Source: Coprobacter secundus
GTDB lineage: Bacteria; Bacteroidota; Bacteroidia; Bacteroidales; Coprobacteraceae
Direction: 5' to 3'
DNA length: 64,000 bases
Assembly: GCA_000803105.1 (NCBI GenBank)
Contig: JTDA01000009.1
Coordinates: 62,001 to 126,000 of the forward strand
The position numbers were made by a program, and so were the translations under genes. A model generated the notes under the pieces. It was not told the DNA's origin. It worked only from the letters and a program-made list of their open reading frames with translations, and did no database searches. Of the stretch, positions 16,537 to 25,652 are shown in pieces (position 1 is the stretch's first letter; each line of letters begins with the position of its first letter).

Positions 16537-19500
16537 TTATTTATATTCTTGCCAGCTCTTAATCTGTATATCTTCCATTTTCAGGTTACAGAATGCTTCA
16601 ATAAATGCACTTGCAAGACGGGCATTAGTAATCAGCGGGATATTGTGGTCGATAGAAGCTCGACGTATTTTGTAACCATTGGTTAATTCTCGTTTGGTAT
16701 GGTTTTTGGGGATATTGATTACTAAATCAAAACGATGGTTGGCAATCATATCCATTACATTTTCTTTTCCACTTTCATCTGGCCAAGAAACGACTTTTAC
16801 ATTATCTATGTTATTCTCTGCCAAAAACTTTTGAGTACCGGCAGTGGCATAGATTTCATATCCTTTGGAAGATAGGGTGCGGCATGCCTCTAATAAATCC
16901 ACTTTTGATTTTGCAGAACCAGAAGATACCATTACACTTTTTTGAGGAATGGGATATCCTACAGCAATCATGGAAGTTAGTAAGGCTTCATTGAAGTCGT
17001 CACCAATACATCCTACTTCTCCAGTAGAAGCCATATCCACTCCTAATACCGGATCAGCATTTTGTAAACGGGCAAAAGAGAATTGAGATGCTTTTACTCC
17101 TATACAGTCGACGTCGAATGCAGTTTTATCTGGTTTTTCGTAAGGAGCATCAAGCATGATACGAGTAGCAGTTTCTATAAAATTACGTTTTAGAACTTTA
17201 GAAACAAACGGGAAACTGCGGGATGCTCGTAAATTACATTCAATTACTTTTACATCGTTGTTTTTAGCTAGAAATTGTATATTGAATGGTCCGCTAATAT
17301 TGAGCTCTTTTGCAATTTGTCTACTTATTTTTTTGATGCGACGGGCTGTTTCAAAATATATTTTTTGAGCAGGGAATACTAGAGTTGCATCTCCTGAGTG
17401 AACACCTGCAAATTCAACATGTTCTGATATGGCATATTCTACAACTTCTCCGTTTTGAGCAACGGCATCAAATTCGATTTCTTTCGCATTTTGGAGGAAT
17501 TGAGATACGACTACTGGATATTCTTTAGAGACGTGAGCTGCAAGTTGTAGAAAATTTTCTAAACCTTCTCGGTCATAACAAACATTCATTGCTGCACCGG
17601 AAAGCACATATGATGGGCGTACTAATACTGGAAATCCTACACGCTCAATGAAGGCATCAATTTCTTCTTTACTGGTAAGTTCTTGCCAAGCAGGTTGGTC
17701 TATGCCCAATTGGTCAAGCATACTGGAAAATTTGTGACGGTTTTCAGCCCGGTCGATTGATACCGGTGAGGTACCTAAAATGGGAACATTCTGACGATGC
17801 AATTTCATAGCCAGATTATTAGGTATTTGTCCGCCAACCGATACGATAACTCCTTTGGGAGATTCCAAATCAATCACATCAAGAACTCTTTCATAAGAAA
17901 GTTCGTCGAAATATAAGCGGTCACACATATCATAATCTGTTGATACGGTTTCTGGATTATAGTTAATCATGATTGACTTGTATCCTAATTTTCGAGCAGT
18001 TTGGGCTGCATTTACAGAGCACCAGTCGAATTCTACTGAGCTACCAATACGATATGCACCTGAACCTAAGATGACTACTGATTTATCATTTTTATAATAC
18101 GGAATATCATGATCACTACCATCATATGTCAGATATAGGTAATTAGTTAGTTCTGGATGTTCAGATGCCACTGTATTTATCCGTTTTACGGAGGGCAAAA
18201 TTCCAGCTTTCTTACGGTAATTTCGTACACGAAGATTTTCTGCTTCCATATTTCCAGAAGGATTTTCGGTAATACGTGCAATTTGGAAATCAGAGAATCC
18301 CATACGTTTAGCTTCCAGTAATATGTCTGCTGGAATTTCTTCGATTTTTTTGTAAGACTGTAATCTTATTTTATAATCGTGTATGTTTTTTAGTTTAGTT
18401 AAGAACCATTTGTCTATTTTAGTCAAATCATGTATTTTGTCAATACTGTAACCTTTATCAAAAGCAGTGGATATAGCGAAGATTCGAAGGTCAGTAGGAT
18501 TAGATAATTCTTTATCAAGGTCTTCAAACTCAAGGTCATTATTGCCAACGAATCCGTGCATACCTTGTCCAATCATACGAAGTCCCTTTTGTATAATTTC
18601 TTCGAAGCTTTTACCGATAGACATAATTTCACCTACCGATTTCATGCTGGAACCGATTTGTCGAGATACTCCAACAAATTTACTTAGATCCCAACGAGGA
18701 ATTTTGCAAATTAGATAATCTAAGTTTGGAGCTACATATGCAGAATTAGGAGTATTCATTTCTCCAATTTGGTCAAGAGTATAGCCTAGTGCTAGTTTTG
18801 CGGCAACAAAAGCAAGGGGATAACCTGTAGCCTTAGATGCTAGTGCAGAAGAGCGGCTTAGGCGGGCATTGACTTCTATAACTCGATAGTCGTCTGTTTC
18901 TGAGTTGAATGCATATTGGATGTTACATTCTCCAACAATTCCTAAATGACGAATTGTTTTTTTTGATAATTCTTGTAATAGTGTTAGCTCTTTTTCATCA
19001 AGTGAACAAGTAGGTGCAACAACGATACTTTCACCGGTATGAATGCCCAGAGGATCAAAATTTTCCATACTGGCGACGGTAAAACAATGATCATTTTTGT
19101 CTCGTATTACTTCGAATTCTATTTCTTTCCATCCTTTTAGGGATTCTTCTACTAATATTTGACTTGAATAGGAAAACGCATTTTCGGCAAGTTCTTTCAG
19201 TTCTTGTTTGTTGTTGCAGAATCCACTCCCCATTCCTCCTAATGCATATGCAGAACGGATAATTAGGGGAAAGCCTATTTTTTCTGCTGCATCGAATGCA
19301 TCTTCCATGCTTTCTACTGCTATGCTTTTGGGGGTTTTTACTTCTATTTCGTCTAGTTTTTTGACAAATAGATCCCTATCTTCGGTACTCATAATGGCTT
19401 CGACAGAAGTTCCAAGGACCTCAACTTCATATTTTTTTAATATACCTTTATTATACAATTCTGCGCCACAGTTTAATGCAGTTTGTCCGCCAAAAGCCAA

Positions 19501-19755
19501 TAATATTCCATCTGGTTTTTCTTTTTTGAAAATCTCTTCAATGAAGTAAGGAGTTACTGGTAGGAAATATACTTTGTCTGCGATACCCTCAGATGTTTGT
19601 ATTGTCGCAATATTGGGATTTACTAATATTGTTTTTATACCTTCTTCTTTCAGTGCTTTTAATGCTTGAGAGCCTGAATAATCGAATTCACCTGCTTGCC
19701 CTATTTTTAAGGCACCTGAGCCTAACACTAAGACTTTTTTGATAGATTTCTGCAT
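16537..19755 (-). CDS. carB: Carbamoyl-phosphate synthase, large subunit
   Basis: CarB makes carbamoyl phosphate from ammonia, bicarbonate and two ATP for pyrimidine and arginine synthesis. The 1072 residues include both ATP-grasp halves (about 1-400 and 550-930), seen in repeated motifs such as LGSGALKIGQAGEFDYSG and LGSGAYRIGSSVEFDW, a linking oligomerisation domain, and a C-terminal MGS-like allosteric domain (about 935-1072, from QKSVMVSSGSAKSK). The small subunit carA is not in this window. The start is about 200 nt downstream of a consensus promoter, and between them lies a structured RNA with terminators. carB expression may therefore be controlled by attenuation (see those entries). 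Confidence 0.97.
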   Translation of the reverse strand: MQKSIKKVLVLGSGALKIGQAGEFDYSGSQALKALKEEGIKTILVNPNIATIQTSEGIADKVYFLPVTPYFIEEIFKKEKPDGILLAFGGQTALNCGAELYNKGILKKYEVEVLGTSVEAIMSTEDRDLFVKKLDEIEVKTPKSIAVESMEDAFDAAEKIGFPLIIRSAYALGGMGSGFCNNKQELKELAENAFSYSSQILVEESLKGWKEIEFEVIRDKNDHCFTVASMENFDPLGIHTGESIVVAPTCSLDEKELTLLQELSKKTIRHLGIVGECNIQYAFNSETDDYRVIEVNARLSRSSALASKATGYPLAFVAAKLALGYTLDQIGEMNTPNSAYVAPNLDYLICKIPRWDLSKFVGVSRQIGSSMKSVGEIMSIGKSFEEIIQKGLRMIGQGMHGFVGNNDLEFEDLDKELSNPTDLRIFAISTAFDKGYSIDKIHDLTKIDKWFLTKLKNIHDYKIRLQSYKKIEEIPADILLEAKRMGFSDFQIARITENPSGNMEAENLRVRNYRKKAGILPSVKRINTVASEHPELTNYLYLTYDGSDHDIPYYKNDKSVVILGSGAYRIGSSVEFDWCSVNAAQTARKLGYKSIMINYNPETVSTDYDMCDRLYFDELSYERVLDVIDLESPKGVIVSVGGQIPNNLAMKLHRQNVPILGTSPVSIDRAENRHKFSSMLDQLGIDQPAWQELTSKEEIDAFIERVGFPVLVRPSYVLSGAAMNVCYDREGLENFLQLAAHVSKEYPVVVSQFLQNAKEIEFDAVAQNGEVVEYAISEHVEFAGVHSGDATLVFPAQKIYFETARRIKKISRQIAKELNISGPFNIQFLAKNNDVKVIECNLRASRSFPFVSKVLKRNFIETATRIMLDAPYEKPDKTAFDVDCIGVKASQFSFARLQNADPVLGVDMASTGEVGCIGDDFNEALLTSMIAVGYPIPQKSVMVSSGSAKSKVDLLEACRTLSSKGYEIYATAGTQKFLAENNIDNVKVVSWPDESGKENVMDMIANHRFDLVINIPKNHTKRELTNGYKIRRASIDHNIPLITNARLASAFIEAFCNLKMEDIQIKSWQEYK

Positions 19756-19792
19756 AATTTCCGTATAGTTTTTAGTTCATATTTCTTATCTT

Positions 19793-19829
19793 ATAAAAAA
19801 AATGCGTTAACTTAAAAAGCCAACGCATT
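19793..19829 (-). terminator. Intrinsic terminator 38 nt before carB start
   Basis: On the minus strand the stem CAATGCGTT...AACGCATT (arms 19801-19808 and 19822-19829) is followed at once by a T8 run (19793-19800). It ends any transcript coming from the M23 gene or from the promoter at 19966-19997 before carB. It may be conditional, because carB has no other visible promoter between here and its start. Confidence 0.75.
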
Positions 19830-19858
19830 GTATTTAAAAAATGAATAATCGTTATAAT

Positions 19859-19960
19859 AAAAAAACGGGAATACACTGTCGTATATCGACAAGAAAGAGT
19901 GTTGGGCTCCTATCTTTATAAGTGTATTATTCATCGGAATCTGTTCTTTGTTTTCAAAAT
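19859..19960 (-). ncRNA. Candidate structured small RNA or carB leader
   Basis: Read on the minus strand, this ~100-nt stretch folds as a three-way junction. A closing stem pairs 19921-19928 with 19870-19877 (AATACACT with AGTGTATT, 8 bp). One hairpin is TGTCG-TATAT-CGACA (19877-19891). A second arm pairs TCTTT/AAAGA (19913-19917 with 19894-19898) around GGAGCCC. The stem is followed by CCCG and a T7 run (19859-19865), a terminator-like end. A further 9-bp pairing (19926-19934 with 19841-19849) is possible and partly competes with the closing stem. A consensus promoter begins the transcript about 5 nt upstream. No known RNA family was recognised. It may be a free sRNA or a cis-acting carB attenuator. 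Confidence 0.5.
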
Positions 19961-19965
19961 TTTTA

Positions 19966-19997
19966 CAAAGATAGATGAAGTGTTATAAATATTCAAA
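19966..19997 (-). promoter_or_regulatory. Consensus Bacteroidota promoter upstream of carB leader
   Basis: On the minus strand TTTG (19994-19997) is followed after exactly 20 nt by TATCTTTG (19966-19973), a full match to TTTG-N19-21-TAnnTTTG. The predicted start is at about 19959-19962, roughly 205 nt before the carB start codon and at the edge of the structured RNA. Confidence 0.8.
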
Positions 19998-20021
19998 CTT
20001 TTCATCTTTTTATTTCGTATT

Positions 20022-21014
20022 TTACTTAACTTTTAAGACTTGTCCTGGTCTAAGTTTTGTAGATTTATTTATTCTGTTCAATTTGCACAATTGATTTACA
20101 GAAGTATGATATTTTGATGCTAAGGCGTAAAGTGTATCACCCTTTTTTACCCGATGAGTCGCATATTTGGATCCATTTTGATGTTTGTCTGATGAAGCAA
20201 CGGCTTTTTTAACTGCAGCATTGTTTTGATTTTTCCCAGAATATTTATTGGTACTGTGTGGATGATATACAAATATATCAGTATGAGGAACTTGATTTTC
20301 AAAATCAAAAATATCATTTGGATTCAAATCTATGCCTAAGAAACGAGTTTCAAAATGAAGATGGGGGCCAGTAGAACGCCCTGTATTTCCTCCTAAGGCA
20401 ATAGGCTCTCCAACTTTTACTATTTGATTGGGGCGTACTAATATTTTAGATAAGTGCCCATATATAGTTTCCAAACCATTTCCATGTCTTAGCAATACAT
20501 AATATCCGTAACCTCGGGCATCATACTTAGTGATTCTTACTTTTCCTGAGAATGCAGCTCTAACGGTATCACCTATTTGTAATTTTAAATCTACTCCTCG
20601 GTGCATTCTTCGCCAACGAGGACCGTAATCTGAAGTTTTGTATCCCGGTACAGGCATACAATAATCTGCTACATTGATGGCAAAAGAATCTGGTAATTGG
20701 GACATTGATTTTTTATAAGGATTTACCCATTCATTATTCCATTCGTCTCCGTATAAGTCAATTGCAGGAAATTCTTCAGCTTCTTGTTTTAACTTGCGGA
20801 AAAAGGTTAAGGAATCTATTAAGCTGATCTCCTTACGAATATTACGTTGATTAGCTAAGAGATCATGATGCTGTTGATTATGAATATTGTTTGTTGGTTT
20901 ACCCGGATTAACCTGGGCGGATATTTCAATAAATGGCGCTGTAGCGATTAATCCAGTGATAATCAATTGCTTTAGTCCGGTAAAATTCATTATATAAATA
21001 CGTTTATTTCTCAT
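20022..21014 (-). CDS. M23-family peptidoglycan endopeptidase with C-terminal LysM
   Basis: This exported LytM/M23 metallopeptidase probably cleaves peptide cross-links in the cell wall. A hydrophobic signal lies at about residues 8-34 (the start may be Met9, MNFTGLK). The zinc site is complete: MHRGVD (His138, Asp142), YGHLSK (His187) and GPHLHFE (His218, His220). A LysM peptidoglycan-binding domain covers about 286-330 (VKKGDTLYALASKYHTS). The complete active site argues for a real enzyme rather than a NlpD/EnvC-type activator. It lies alone, with a terminator region downstream and a long AT-rich region upstream. Confidence 0.93.
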   Translation of the reverse strand: MRNKRIYIMNFTGLKQLIITGLIATAPFIEISAQVNPGKPTNNIHNQQHHDLLANQRNIRKEISLIDSLTFFRKLKQEAEEFPAIDLYGDEWNNEWVNPYKKSMSQLPDSFAINVADYCMPVPGYKTSDYGPRWRRMHRGVDLKLQIGDTVRAAFSGKVRITKYDARGYGYYVLLRHGNGLETIYGHLSKILVRPNQIVKVGEPIALGGNTGRSTGPHLHFETRFLGIDLNPNDIFDFENQVPHTDIFVYHPHSTNKYSGKNQNNAAVKKAVASSDKHQNGSKYATHRVKKGDTLYALASKYHTSVNQLCKLNRINKSTKLRPGQVLKVK

Positions 21015-21811
21015 TTAACTTGTATGAATATAATTTTTACTTAGTCTATTATAAAACAAATTTTCTAGGGGAAAGTAATATTCTTTCCTCTAAATTTATT
21101 ATAGAAATATAGTGATGTTTTATAATAAGTAAATTATTCATGTAATACATTTAGGCCTTTATATTTAAAGCTTACTTCTTCAAAGATAAAAAAAAATCTT
21201 CTGAAAAATGAGAAGCTTAATTAGCACAAATTAAAACTATGATTACCTAAAAAATAAATTTTTTCGATGTAATAAATTGATTATTAATATAATATATGTA
21301 TATATGTTTTACAGCATATTTGTACATTTTAATATTGTGAGCTTGAGAATTAAATATAAAAAAGATTATATCTGTAATATTGTAAAATTATTTGTACAAG
21401 AGAATATAACTGAAAATAGGATTTCAAAATATATATTTGAGAGGGTTATAGTGTAGTTTGTTAAAGTTTTTTTATTGAAGTTATATCTCAACTAATTATT
21501 ATAACAATTATATATAGCAATGTTTATAATCTGAGATTTTTGATTTATCATTTGAGTACTTATACTGATTATTTGTTTCAATTTTAGTGGTATTTGTTCC
21601 TTTAAGATTCTTTAGGGATTCGAAGGGTACATTAGTCTCTGTCGGATATTATGTATAGAGTTTTATTTGATATAAAGAGGAATATTTTTAGATTAGTTTG
21701 AGTTTTTTATAGGTTTATATTTTTTTAATTACTGAAATAGAAAACATTTCCGAAGTTTATAGTATCTTCATAATACCCTAAACTTCAAAAAAGATATATT
21801 TATCAGAAGAT
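21015..21811. other. AT-rich intergenic region, no intact gene
   Basis: About 800 bp of very AT-rich sequence with no convincing open frame. Near its start a minus-strand TATCTTTG box (21181-21188) could be a -7 element for the M23 gene 167 nt away, but no -33 element matches. The stretch next to 21812 is where the missing cold-shock domain of the broken gene would lie; no clear remnant can be read in any frame. Confidence 0.6.
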
Positions 21812-22016
21812 TTATATATTGTGATTTTTATTTTCTATTTTTACATCTGGTGGGGTAGAAGTGATTTGTCCGGTTTCGTCGATATAAGCTATCATATCTT
21901 CAAAATTTTTTTGAATTGTTTGCTTTTCGTTCATCTTTTCTTTTTTGTTTTTCTAATCTTTTTGAGATTTTTTTCTTTTCATTTTCTTTTTTATTAGATG
22001 AAATTCTATTTGACAT
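21812..22016 (-). pseudogene. Frameshifted, truncated Bacteroidota cold-shock-protein gene
   Basis: From ATG 22016 the minus strand reads a lysine-rich segment (MSNRISSNKKE...KRKDERKANNS) and then hits TGA just after an A7 tract at about 21903-21910. If one base of that run is dropped, it continues as NFEDMIAYIDETGQITSTPPD, then VKIENKNHNI and a stop at 21812-21814. Bacteroidota cold-shock proteins have this pattern: a basic N-terminus, then a (F)EDM(I/M)AY(V/L)DENG...TPPD linker, then the RNA-binding cold-shock domain, which is absent here. It lies 34 bp downstream of a DEAD-box helicase, the usual partner of such genes. The calls on frame and motif come from direct translation; homology is from memory of the family. 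Confidence 0.65.
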
Positions 22017-22050
22017 ATAATTTAGTATATAATTTTATAATCCGATAATT

Positions 22051-23175
22051 TTAAGCAGGAGCAACTATTTGTTGTATTTTTTGTCCAGTTAATTTTTGTA
22101 TATTTTTTATGATAGGATGTTCTTCCTGAGAGCAAAATGACATAGCGACTCCGGCGTTACCAGCTCTTCCTGTGCGTCCTATTCTATGTACATAGGTTTC
22201 TGCCATAGCCGGTAAGTCGAAATTTATTACTAATTCTAATTGTTGAATATCTATGCCTCGAGCTGCTATGTCTGTAGCTACCAAAACTTTAGATTTGCCG
22301 GATTTGAAATTGGAAAGAGCATTTTGACGAGCATTTTGAGATTTATCTCCATGTATAGATTCACTTTGTATACCAGCCCTATTTAATTGTTTTGCAATTT
22401 TGTCAGCTCCGTGTTTGGTCCGAGAAAAAATAAGAGTTGATTTTTTTGAGTCAGTATTTAATATGGATAATAGTAATTCTTTTTTTTGTGCTTTTTCGAC
22501 GAAATATATTACTTGTTTTACTGTATTTATGATGGAAGAAGTTGGGGTTACTTCGACAATATTGGGTTGCAAAAGGATTGTGTGTGACAAAGTAACGATA
22601 TCGTTAGGCATGGTTGCTGAAAAGAATAGTGTTTGCCTTTGTTTGGGTAGTTTAGATAAAATTTGTTTTATATCATGAATAAATCCCATATCAAGCATGC
22701 GGTCTGCCTCATCTAAGACAAAATGTTGTATAGAATTTAAATTCACGAGCCTTTGATTCATTAAATCAAGCAATCGGCCAGGAGTAGCTACTAGAATGTC
22801 TATGCCTGCATTTAATTGGTCGGTTTGTTGTTTTTGTTTTACTCCTCCAAATATGACGGAATGTTTTATATTAGTATATTGGCAATATTCGGTAATGCAT
22901 TCATTTATTTGTAATGCTAATTCGCGAGTGGGAGTTAAGATTAAGGCTTTGATTGTCTTTTTATTGGAATTACTATTCTTTTTTATTAATTGTTGTATAA
23001 TGGGAATAGTAAAAGCTGCGGTTTTCCCGGTTCCGGTTTGTGCTATACCTAATATGTCTTTTCCTAATAGAGCTAAGGGTATAGCTTTTTCTTGTATAAG
23101 AGTTGGATTTTTGTATCCTTTTTTGTTGAGAGCTTTTAAAATAGGTTCTACTATTGATAATTCTTTGAATGTCAT
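22051..23175 (-). CDS. DEAD-box ATP-dependent RNA helicase
   Basis: This RNA helicase unwinds structured RNA, typically during cold growth or ribosome assembly. The 374 residues hold both RecA-like domains: the Q motif before Walker A (AQTGTGKT at 45-52), PTRELA, the DEAD motif in VLDEADRMLDMGF, SAT, and HRIGRTGRAG near the C-terminus. There is almost no C-terminal extension, which fits RhlE-like or short DeaD types in Bacteroidota. A long untranslated leader (about 210 nt from a TATCTTTG box) resembles cold-shock mRNAs, and a broken cold-shock gene follows. Both points suggest a cold-response role. Confidence 0.94.
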   Translation of the reverse strand: MTFKELSIVEPILKALNKKGYKNPTLIQEKAIPLALLGKDILGIAQTGTGKTAAFTIPIIQQLIKKNSNSNKKTIKALILTPTRELALQINECITEYCQYTNIKHSVIFGGVKQKQQTDQLNAGIDILVATPGRLLDLMNQRLVNLNSIQHFVLDEADRMLDMGFIHDIKQILSKLPKQRQTLFFSATMPNDIVTLSHTILLQPNIVEVTPTSSIINTVKQVIYFVEKAQKKELLLSILNTDSKKSTLIFSRTKHGADKIAKQLNRAGIQSESIHGDKSQNARQNALSNFKSGKSKVLVATDIAARGIDIQQLELVINFDLPAMAETYVHRIGRTGRAGNAGVAMSFCSQEEHPIIKNIQKLTGQKIQQIVAPA

Positions 23176-23558
23176 AAATAAACGCTGTAAATATTGTACA
23201 GACTTTTTTAATAAAATTAATAATTGACCGGTACATATTGGGTAATATGAATCAGTTTGAATGTTTTGGTTACATTCATAACAAGAAAGTTTATAACAAT
23301 TGATTTCAACAGTAAGAAATGCGGTAGATTATAACCGAATATATACAGGAAGAAGATGAAGACCAAAGATGAACTTTATTGCTTTCGCAACAAAGATAAG
23401 GATTTATTCTTAATAATACATTATAAATACAAAATAATTGAACGAATGATATTATAAAGGAGAAATTTCTGTAATAGATATATCTTTTGTATATGTTAAA
23501 TTCTCAAGTAGTTTTATTTGTTAATATCTTGGATGATAATGACTTACATTCTCATTAT
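23176..23558 (-). promoter_or_regulatory. Long leader and probable promoter of the DEAD-box gene
   Basis: On the minus strand a -7-like TATCTTTG lies at 23391-23398. The -33 position, 20 nt upstream, reads AATG rather than TTTG. Transcription would start near 23385, leaving a 5' UTR of about 210 nt, long for this genome. The rest (23399-23558) is AT-rich and holds nothing recognisable apart from the 3' end of recG at its edge. Confidence 0.45.
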
Positions 23559-25652
23559 TTAGCTGATAAGACTCCAGTTAAACTTTTTCTTGAATATTTT
23601 TTGTAATTGAAGTTTTAATATATGATGTTCTGTCAATATTAGTTCTGGGTCTTTTTCCAAAACTTCGGTTGCGATGTCTCGAGCTAATTGTAATATTTGC
23701 CCATCTTTAGCTATATTTGCTATTTTTAAATCAAAAGCAATGCCGCTTTGTTGTGTACCGTCCATGTCTCCCGGCCCTCGTAATTGTAAATCGGCTTCAG
23801 ATATTTCGAATCCGTCGTTGGTCCTTACCATGATTTCTAGTCTTTTTCGGGTATCTTCTGAAAGTTTGTGAGAAGTCATGAGAATGCAATACGACTGGTC
23901 TGCTCCTCGACCTACACGTCCTCTGAGCTGGTGAAGCTGAGATAGTCCGAATCGCTCAGCATTTTCTATTATCATTACAGAGGCGTTTGGCACATTTACA
24001 CCCACTTCAATTACAGTAGTGGCTACCATAATGTGAGCTTGACCGGAAATGAATTTTTTCATTTCCACTTCTTTTTCTACAGGTTTCATTTTTCCATGTA
24101 CCATACAGACTTCATATTCGGGGAAGACTTCCTGAATATGCTTGAATCCGTCTTCCAGATTTTTTAGATCTGATCGCTCGCTTTCTTGTATTAGTGGATA
24201 TACAATATAAATTTGTCTGCCTTGCTCAATCTGTTTGCGTATCGATGCATATAGAGCTCCCCGACGATTATCGTATTGGTGTATTGTTTGTATTGGTTTT
24301 CGTCCAGGGGGTAACTCATCTATGACAGATACGTCTAAATCTCCATATACTGTCATTGCTAACGTTCTGGGTATTGGAGTTGCTGTCATTACTAAAACAT
24401 GAGGCGGTTTGTTATTTTTTTTCCAAAGTTTAGCTCGTTGGGCTACACCGAAACGATGTTGTTCATCGATAACAGCTAAGCCCAAATTAGAAAAGTTGAC
24501 AGTATCTTCGATCAGAGCGTGTGTTCCTACAGTTATATGGGTATCACCTGTTAGCAGTCTATTATGTATTAGTTCGCGTTCTTTTCTCTTTGTGGATCCA
24601 GTTAATAAGTCTACTTGCAAGCCTAAAGGTTTTACTAACTTATTGATAGTTTCGAAATGTTGTGTTGCCAATATTTCTGTAGGAGCCATTAAGCAGGCTT
24701 GGAATCCATTATCTACAGCCATTAGCATACTCATTAGAGCAACTAAGGTTTTACCGCTTCCTACGTCACCTTGTAAGAGCCGATTCATTTGTTTACCGCT
24801 TCCTACATCTGCTCGTATTTCACGTAAAACGCGTTTTTGAGCATTTGTTAAGTCAAAAGGCAGATATTCATGGTAGAATCGGTTGAAGATATCACCTATA
24901 ATTTCGAATCGGAATCCTCCAAGTTTACGTTGTTGTAATTTGGTGAATCGTAATATATTTAATTGCAAATAAAATAATTCTTCAAATTTTAAACGAAATT
25001 GAGCTTTACGCAATATATCGGGAGATTTGGGAAAATGTATATTTCTCAATGCTTCATTTATATAGATGACTTGGGCTCTTGCAATAATCCATGCGGGGAG
25101 AGTTTCAGAGAGTGCTTCAGGAATAGTTTGCCAGAGATTATACATAATTTTTTGCATTGCCTTGGAATTCAAAAAATGAGTTTTCATTTTCTCTGTTGTA
25201 TTGTAGTAAGGCTGTAATCCCGGACTTTTGTCAATAGCTTCTATCGGATCTATTTCCGGATGGGCAATATTTAGTTTAGAACCGAATACGTTAGGTTTCC
25301 CGAATACCGTATATTCTGTTTGTAATTTATATTTTTCAACTATAAATTTTATGCCTTTAAACCATACTAATTCTATAGTTCCAGTTCCATCGGTAAAAAG
25401 AGCGGTAAGTCTTCTTCCTCGGCCTTCTCCTATTGTTTCAAAAGAAGTGATGAATCCTCGGAGTTGAATATATGGCATGTTTCCGTCTATCTCACAGATT
25501 TTATATGTACGACTTCTATCTATGTATTTATATGGATAGTAAAATAATAAATCTTCACAAGAAAATATGTTTAGTTCCTTGTTTAGTAGTGCAGCTTTTT
25601 GAGGTCCAACACCGGGTAAAAATTTTATGTCACGGGAGGATAAATCAGGCAT
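23559..25652 (-). CDS. recG: ATP-dependent DNA helicase RecG
   Basis: RecG remodels stalled replication forks and Holliday junctions. At 697 residues it has the normal length and order: an N-terminal wedge/OB-fold region (with the HhH-like FLPGVGPQKAALL start), helicase domain 1 with Walker A GDVGSGKT and the DEQHRFG box, SATPIPRTLAMT-type motif III (MTATPIPRTLA), helicase domain 2 with VATTVIEVGVNVPNA and HQLRGRVGRG, and a C-terminal LQLRGPGD(M)xGTQQSG region typical of RecG. Its start overlaps the end of ispD by 8 bp, so the two genes are translationally coupled. Confidence 0.97.
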   Translation of the reverse strand: MPDLSSRDIKFLPGVGPQKAALLNKELNIFSCEDLLFYYPYKYIDRSRTYKICEIDGNMPYIQLRGFITSFETIGEGRGRRLTALFTDGTGTIELVWFKGIKFIVEKYKLQTEYTVFGKPNVFGSKLNIAHPEIDPIEAIDKSPGLQPYYNTTEKMKTHFLNSKAMQKIMYNLWQTIPEALSETLPAWIIARAQVIYINEALRNIHFPKSPDILRKAQFRLKFEELFYLQLNILRFTKLQQRKLGGFRFEIIGDIFNRFYHEYLPFDLTNAQKRVLREIRADVGSGKQMNRLLQGDVGSGKTLVALMSMLMAVDNGFQACLMAPTEILATQHFETINKLVKPLGLQVDLLTGSTKRKERELIHNRLLTGDTHITVGTHALIEDTVNFSNLGLAVIDEQHRFGVAQRAKLWKKNNKPPHVLVMTATPIPRTLAMTVYGDLDVSVIDELPPGRKPIQTIHQYDNRRGALYASIRKQIEQGRQIYIVYPLIQESERSDLKNLEDGFKHIQEVFPEYEVCMVHGKMKPVEKEVEMKKFISGQAHIMVATTVIEVGVNVPNASVMIIENAERFGLSQLHQLRGRVGRGADQSYCILMTSHKLSEDTRKRLEIMVRTNDGFEISEADLQLRGPGDMDGTQQSGIAFDLKIANIAKDGQILQLARDIATEVLEKDPELILTEHHILKLQLQKIFKKKFNWSLIS

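Noticed and set aside
16537..19755. Possible missing or degraded carA next to carB
   Set aside because: There is no trace of carA on either side; separate carA and carB locations are common in this phylum.
21550..21811. Remnant of a cold-shock domain downstream of the broken gene
   Set aside because: A GI(M)K-like start can be imagined near 21780 but every frame soon stops, and no run of domain residues is readable.
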